Source: Scedosporium boydii
Lineage: Eukaryota; Ascomycota; Sordariomycetes; Microascales; Microascaceae
Length of the DNA stretch: 64,000 bases
NCBI GenBank assembly: GCA_002221725.1
Contig: NJFT01000177.1
Coordinates: 21,629-85,628 of the forward strand
Reading direction: 5' to 3'
Shown here: one piece after another, positions 58,524 through 64,000 of the stretch
How the letters are laid out: each line of letters opens with the position of its first letter
Numbering within the stretch: the first letter of the stretch is position 1
Made by a program: the position numbers and the translations under genes
Notes under the pieces: generated by a model
The model's input: the letters and a program-made list of their open reading frames with translations, nothing else
The model's database searches: none
What the model was told of the DNA's origin: nothing

Positions 58524-59637
58524 ATGCTCTACAAAAAGCAGTGGCCCGTGGCCCTGCTCACCATCCTCCTCTCCCTCCTCCCCGCCCAAACGGCCGCCGC
58601 TGGCCTCCTCCGCCCGCGCGACGTCGTCCACGAATGGGTCACCATCGACAGCGGTGGCAAGCCCATCACCAAAACCGCCTCCGTTACCACTAAAAATGGC
58701 GCCGTCTCCACCGTAGTCGGCGTCCCCTACATCCTCACCGGCACAGTTTACACCATGTCGAGTGCGGGCACGCTTACCACCGCAACAGGGAGCCCGCCGC
58801 CGCCGACGGCTACGGCGACGAATGGGGCCGGGGGCCAATTTGCCGTTTGTGATGGGAAGTGGGGAGTTGATGGGCCGTTTTGCCAGCCTTTTGCGAATAG
58901 TCGTCTGAGCGTTGGGAAGACGTATCTAAGTAGGTCATGCTTTTTATTTTTTTTATTTTCTTATTTTTTTAATAGTTGGGGCAGTGAATAGATAGACGGC
59001 CAGATTCCTTTAGGCAGGTATGGAAAGGCTAACCCGCTGTGTAGTCACCTGGGACACCACCTTCTTCGCCAGCGAGAACCAAGACCAACAAATCACCATC
59101 TCTGCTCACTGGGTTCCTTCCAACGGAAACATAGAATCCGTGACGGCCCGCGCAGGTGACGGCTTTGTCCCCTTTACAATCACCGAGGACTTCATGCGCG
59201 GCTCTAGCGGTGCCAAGTCTATCGCCATGGTCATGAAGTACGGCACGGCGGCGGATCCCAAGGAGACCGAGGGCCCGCGCATCTATGCCGTGCGCGATGA
59301 GATCTCCGTAGTCGATCATGTCGAGAAGAAGGGTCGCAAGGGTGTGCACCCCGCCGCTATTGCCGTGCCTGTCATCGTCGGCGTGTTGGCCGTCGCGCTG
59401 GGCTTCTTTTGTCTGTGGAAGAAAAATAAGGATAAGATTGTGCTGTCGAGGATTAGGAGGCGGTCGAGCCAGGGCTATGGTGTTAGTAAGAGTCGCTCGC
59501 AGAGGGCGGGGTCAGGAGGTGTGGATGGGGCGGGGGTTCATGAGGGGGACATCAAGTTGCAAGAGTCGCCGAGGTCAGAGGGTAGGAATGTATTCCAGGA
59601 GGAGTTGAGAAGGCAGGAGACGGGTGGGAGGCTCTAA
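58524..59637 (+). CDS. PSG1: PSG1-like type I membrane protein
   Basis: Two exons, 58524..58929 and 59045..59637, encode 332 residues. A signal peptide (about residues 1-26, ending near TAAA) is followed by a lumenal region with EWVTIDSGGKP. The conserved core GPFCQPFANSRLSVGKTYL-ITWDTTFF closely matches the PFCTPYENSRWKVDKTYFVTW pattern I recall from yeast Psg1 (Ykl077w). One transmembrane helix (AAIAVPVIVGVLAVALGFFCLW) and a basic Ser/Arg-rich cytoplasmic tail follow. Yeast Psg1 stabilises the plasma-membrane proton pump Pma1 during Golgi transit; the same role here is inference. The 115-nt intron splits the core motif. A Ser/Thr/Pro segment (about residues 85-100) could be glycosylated. 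Confidence 0.85.
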
Positions 59638-60764
59638 CGCAGTGGGTTAGTGGGGGGGGAGGCGAGAAGGACCGAGACTGGAGGCATTGGAGAGGCCGCT
59701 CTAAGGCCGTAGGTTTTGGGTTTCTGGAGAAATGCTGATTGTTGGGATGATTTCAGGGCGGCTTTTGTTTTCCGGTGGGTATCTTTTCCTTGGTATAACT
59801 AGATGACCTGGGTCCTGTGTTGCGTTTTACGTGTATTATGGCTGGGATGGTGTCGATGGTTTGAAGATTGATGCTTTGAGCGATGTTAGCCTTAGTTTTT
59901 GTCATAGGAGCCTATATTGTCGTCTGAATGAAAATAAGGGCATCTTGATGTGTAGCTACCGAGAAATGAGGGATATCTGTAGGTGATAATGCGAAGAGCT
60001 TTAGTATAGGATTGACTACGGCACAAAGGTTTGTCTTGTTTTACTAATGTGATGTCCTGGAGACAGGAGCAGTGCCTATCGTTATGACCAAAGATATGTC
60101 CTCAGATGGAGAGAATTAGCAAGTCCTGAAATCACAAGTCCCTATCCCGGTGTTTACAAGCACGATATTATTAGCTGCTAGTTTATATCCGCATTGTAGA
60201 CATGGAGCTGGGGTTTGCGAAAGGTGATATTCAAGAGTTGTTAATTAATAATCTATCGATAGGGCTGCCTCGAAGAAAATGGGCAGCAGACGTTCTGAAT
60301 GGTTCCAAAGAGAAGACGGTTACAGCCAAGCCGGGGGTTCGGGGCCGGGGTCTGGGATTCGGTCGCTAGTGGAGCCCCGTCCCCGAGCCCAAGTCCGTCC
60401 CGTAACCTTATCTCACTCCCCCGGGTTTACCCCTGGTCTCCTCTGATTATCAATCAAAGCTGCCGATGGCACCAGCCGGGACTCCGCCGTGGATTTACGC
60501 CGTCGATTTGTAATCTCAACTTTAAAAACACACGATGCATTGGATCATAACTTCATGTTATCTAGTTGAAGAAATTTGAATATCAGGGTGAGGAGTTCAT
60601 CTTCCCATGATATAGAACGCAAATCTTAAAATGTGTAGATATAAACTTGAGATATTTCCTCAATGCCTGAGGTGTAGAACTTTTGTGTCCTGTCCATACT
60701 TGAGCAATCGCAATTTCGCATCCCAATTGATATCGAGCAAACGTAGGCAAAGAGAACGCAAAAT
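59638..60764. other. Intergenic region, no gene seen
   Basis: About 1.1 kb: 3' flank of the PSG1-like gene and promoter of the NmrA-like gene. An AT-rich patch lies near 60500-60660. Confidence 0.45.
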
Positions 60765-61966
60765 ATGTCAGGCAAGACCAGAGTTGCCATCGCAGGCGCG
60801 TCCGGAGTAACGGGCTCCTCCATTGTCAACGCCCTCCTTGCGACTCCCGAGAAATTCGTACGCCAAAATTCCTTCTCGCGGCTGAGATTATGAAAATAGA
60901 AGGGCGAAGACTCAGCGCCCTTGCATACTAACACTCTCACAGGAAGTGACAGCCCTCGCCCGCCCAGCCTCCATCAACAAACCGGCATACGTCGCCTTCG
61001 CCAACCGCGGCGTCATCGTCAAGCCCGTCGAGCTCGACGGGCCGTCAGATGTCCTCGTCCAAGCTCTCACCGGCATGGACGTCGTCATCTCCACCATGAC
61101 GTTGTTACAACTCAAGGAAGAAACGGCGCTCATTGACGCCGCGCACAAGGCTCGCGTAGGTCGGTATGTGCCCAGCTGTTTCGGGCCATGCTGTCCCCCG
61201 AGGGGTGTCATGTTGGCTCGAGAGATGGTGAGGAACCTTCTTTTCTTCTTGGATACTTTTTGGTGCGGTACCAAGAACCTTCGACTAATGAAGCATTTTC
61301 ATTTGCCCTGAAATTACAGAAGGAGGACATACTGGATCACATCAAAAGGCTCTACCTCCCCTACACCGCCATCGACGTCGGTTGGTGGTACCAACTCTCC
61401 CTGCCATCCCTGCCCTCAGGTCGAATCCGCGCCAAGGCTGAATATTCGACGACGCAGATCGTCGGCGACGGGAATACGCCCTGGGCCCTGACGGATAACC
61501 GCGATATCGGAAAATATGCCGCGAGAATCATTGCCGATCCGAGGACGTTGAACAGGATCGTTTTCGGGTATAGTCAGGTTTGGACGCAGAATGACGTCTT
61601 CGATCTTCTTAAGAAGGTGACGGGTGAGTCTGTCCCAAGAGAATATGTATGTGCCCATTATTATTTCTCTGATCGAACCCGGCTACTAACAAGAGACCAT
61701 AGGTGACCCAAGAGGAACTGCTCAAGGTCATTTCTGAAGGCGAGGCGGAGATTGCCAAGAGCAACATGGACCAGGGTGTCATCTTGAAGCTTGGCATGGC
61801 GCAGTACCGAAACTTGCTGGGTATCAGAGGGGATAACACGCCTGAGCATGCCAAGTATCTCGGATACCTTGACGTCAAGGAGCTTTACCCAGACGTGGAA
61901 GCCACACCGCTCGAGAGCTATATCAAAGATGCCTTCGAGGGCAAGGTGAAAACGGTGTACTCATGA
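60765..61966 (+). CDS. NmrA-like / isoflavone-reductase-type NAD(P)-binding protein
   Basis: Four exons, 60765..60857, 60943..61227, 61320..61646 and 61703..61966, encode 322 residues. The N-terminal Rossmann motif is VAIAGASGVTGSSIV (GxxGxxG), followed by VTALARP, the DVVISTMTLLQLKEETALIDAA block and RYVPSCFGP, characteristic of the NmrA/isoflavone-reductase branch of atypical short-chain dehydrogenases. The substrate half has LPYTAIDVGWWYQLSLPSLP, GDGNTPWALTDNRDIGKYAA and a C-terminal helical part. These proteins either reduce aromatic substrates or act as redox sensors. No adjacent biosynthetic genes indicate a substrate. All introns are GT-AG and phase 0. Confidence 0.9.
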
Positions 61967-62176
61967 GAGCCTGGCGTCTCCCGTAGGCGGTTCGCTACTT
62001 GGTTTTGGATCCCTAGTTTTGGGGCTGCACGAAAATTGAGCCCAGGGAACATCTATATGAGTTTCTAGAATGCTACATGACATATATGTGCTACCTATGC
62101 TGAAACAAAGAAACCGCCTCTAGAGAATAGCAGCCCAGGACTTGTATAAACTTACTTCCCTGGGCCTTTTCTCTTG

Positions 62177-63896
62177 TTAGCTGTCATGAGGCTTTTCTTC
62201 GCGCAACTCTTCCTCCTCAATACCCTCGCTCGGTAGCATGATGGCGCGGTCGAGAGCATAGGGCAACCCACGATGCCGACCGCGAATCATAATTAAACAC
62301 ATGACCACCTTGCTAAAGGTTGTGAACTTTCCGCTCAGGGAAGTGTTGACTGAGGGATGGCCGAGGGACAGGCCAACGTTGCCGCTATAAGTGTAAGACA
62401 CATTGCTTAGTAACTAATCAACAGAAGCAAAGGGGGGTTGGCAAAACATACTATCCTGATACAACCTCGAAGAAGACCGGGAAAACAGCAAAGGCCTATA
62501 ACATTGAATTAGCGGGAAACGCCACGCGGAAGAGAGGGGGGGTTGGACCGTCTGTGCTTACAGGATCGGTGCCATCCATGATCTTCTTCGCTTCAGCAAC
62601 GCATATACAAAAGGTGCCGAGGAAAATGTACCACAAGTCAAACGTCAACTGATTCCGGATGTGCGTCATAATATACGACGAAGTCCTCGATTCGTTCAGG
62701 TCTTGCTCGAAAGGGTAGACTCCGAGCGCCCTCTCCTCGTACGTATTAGAGGAGCGAATGCTAATAGTGATGGGCAGAATAGCGATATACATCATAATGA
62801 CGAGACTGAATTGCACGCCGGGGTTAACGAGAGCAAGATTGAACGTCGACGTTCCCGTATGACGCGACGACGCAGCTTGGAAAATTGCGGCCAAAATACG
62901 GGGGCCGATGGGCAGGTCGTTGACCGAGGGGTTGTGAAGGTCGAGGACGATGATCAGCAGGACGTCGATGAAGTTGAGGGTGAATATGATGAAGAAGAGG
63001 ACCCAGGTGGTCGTGCTGGGGAACAGAAGCGTGTAGCAGCGACGCGGGTGGTCGAGGATGAACCGGAGAGTCTCCTTCGTGGATGACTTGGCGGGTACGC
63101 ACTTGTAAAAGATCCAGATGGCGAGGCGGAGGAAGACGGGATAGAGCGTGTTGCCGGCGAAGGCGAGGAAGGACATGAGGATCATTGGCCATGTGGCGTC
63201 CCGGAAATGAATCATGGAGTCGGGGGTTAACGTGAACCCGAGATTATCAATCATCGTCTGGGAAGAGTAGAAAGCCCTTTGAAGAGACATATCAATGACA
63301 TCGTCAGAGTGGGATTCTGTGGGAGAGAAAGAATGGAGAGAGAACGTAGGAGACTCACCACCAAGTCTTATCCTGTCCGCACTCCTGTAAATAGTCCGTA
63401 TACCTCGCCGGAGCTCTATGAATCCACCCCACGAGACAGATGGCGCCGAAGATATGTAGACCGAAGAAATAACCTATTGGTAAACATTAGCTCTGTCATC
63501 CAGGGGTAAGGGGAAATGTATAATATAAAGAGGAGATTGGAGGGGAAAGGAATCGCTAGTGTTCACCTGTAACTATTTTGAAAAGAAGTTTGAGACTTCG
63601 ATACTCAATCCCACCAAGTCGACTCCTGTCCTCAGCCGTGAGGTTATACAGGCGAGAATTACGTCCGACCGTAACACCCCTCGACAGACCAGGCAGATTC
63701 AAGGGACGAGGTTCTACTCTACGGGATGGCGATGTACTTTCGCGAGTCAAAATGCCTCCGGGAGCGAGGAACGAGGACGCCACTCTCTCTAGGGATATGG
63801 CTGTGGACATGCTTGGGCCGGCGAGATGATGGTGAGTCCGACGGCGTTTGAGGCCGCTTGGATCCCTGGACTCTACCGGCTTAATTGCGTCGCCAT
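62177..63896 (-). CDS. TRK1: TRK-type potassium transporter, 3' part (5' end beyond window)
   Basis: Minus strand; visible exons in transcript order are 63567..63896 (upstream border provisional), 63359..63473, 62562..63276, 62452..62495 and 62177..62384. They encode the C-terminal half of a TrkH/TRK high-affinity K+ transporter: LTAEDRSRLGGIEYRSLKLL, YFFGLHIFGAICLVGW, YSSQTMIDNLGFTLTPDSMI with a pore-loop Gly, GNTLYPVFLRLAIWI, FQAASSRHTGTSTFNLA, and SGYGNVGLSLGHPSV, the fourth pore loop. Several hydrophobic helices separate these. A 44-nt microexon encodes AFAVFPVFFEVVSG. It takes up potassium at the plasma membrane. The N-terminal M1 region and the long cytoplasmic loop lie past position 64000. 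A probable splice acceptor (CTGCAG) borders the upstream exon at 63897. Confidence 0.9.
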
Positions 63897-63975
63897 CTGC
63901 AGGAGATATATGTTCTAATATTAGCGCGCACAGAGCCCATAGACTAGAGGGAAGGAGGGGAAAAGAAAAGAAGAA

Positions 63976-63997
63976 GGGGGGGGGGGGGGGGGGGGGG
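63976..63997 (+). repeat. 22-nt poly-G run near window end
   Basis: Uninterrupted G run in the upstream (probably intronic) part of the TRK gene. It may be a genuine simple repeat or an assembly-edge artefact. Confidence 0.6.
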
Positions 63998-64000
63998 TGG

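Noticed and set aside
48863..61966. Secondary-metabolite cluster (adenylating reductase, quinoprotein, NmrA-like enzyme, transporter)
   Set aside because: The adenylating enzyme is LYS2 of primary metabolism, the other genes are kilobases apart among housekeeping genes, and the PDR pump is 30 kb away.

Overview
The window is a stretch of filamentous ascomycete (Pezizomycotina, most likely Sordariomycetes) nuclear DNA. The evidence is many short GT-AG introns (about 50-110 nt) with CTAAC-like branch points, CT-rich leaders, A-rich contexts before start codons, long gene-free intergenic stretches, and single-copy housekeeping genes with typical filamentous-fungal exon structures. I cannot place it to genus from sequence alone. 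I recognised no rRNA, tRNA, CRISPR array or intact transposon.

Layout, left to right. An RCC1-type Ran exchange factor (176-1774) is followed by a small secreted protein built of three six-cysteine modules (2475-3014, minus). After 3.3 kb without genes comes a VWA protein with a C-terminal Hint/Vint domain (6291-8879). A 5.3 kb gene-free stretch rich in TACTTCGTA-type palindromes precedes a full-size PDR/ABCG transporter (14164-18890). Then come a low-complexity polyQ/GIGLG protein (20792-21802), an orphan with paired cysteines (22669-23418) and a cyanovirin-N homolog (26605-27076). The mitochondrial ribosomal protein mL50 gene (minus) diverges from a small cysteine-rich membrane-protein gene at 29163. 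Next are a DAHP synthase (30244-31642, minus), a secreted GH43 enzyme (33517-35181, minus) and a His/Asp-rich GPI-type protein (36079-36546, minus).

The 37-40.4 kb stretch holds two apparently decayed genes facing away from each other. From 41 kb the density rises. There is a conserved nuclear-type protein with a cysteine-pair C-terminus, and a COX14-like mitochondrial protein diverging from ribosomal protein eL13. An armadillo-repeat SmgGDS-like gene diverges from LYS2 (alpha-aminoadipate reductase). Then follow a PQQ-type sorbosone dehydrogenase-like enzyme (minus), a 3.7 kb gene-free stretch, a PSG1-like type I membrane protein, an NmrA-like reductase, and the 3' part of a TRK potassium transporter that runs off the right edge.

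No multi-gene pathway cluster is evident. DAHP synthase and LYS2 are primary amino-acid biosynthesis genes, and each has a Gcn4/CPC1-type TGACTC element upstream, so shared cross-pathway control is plausible. mL50, the COX14-like gene, eL13 and RCC1 are growth-linked housekeeping genes. The most noteworthy items are the Hint-domain protein with intact autoprocessing residues, the triple six-cysteine secreted protein, the dispersed palindromes, the decayed gene pair, and unusual gene structures (an ATG-only first exon, a two-base final coding extension before a stop, and a GC-AG intron).
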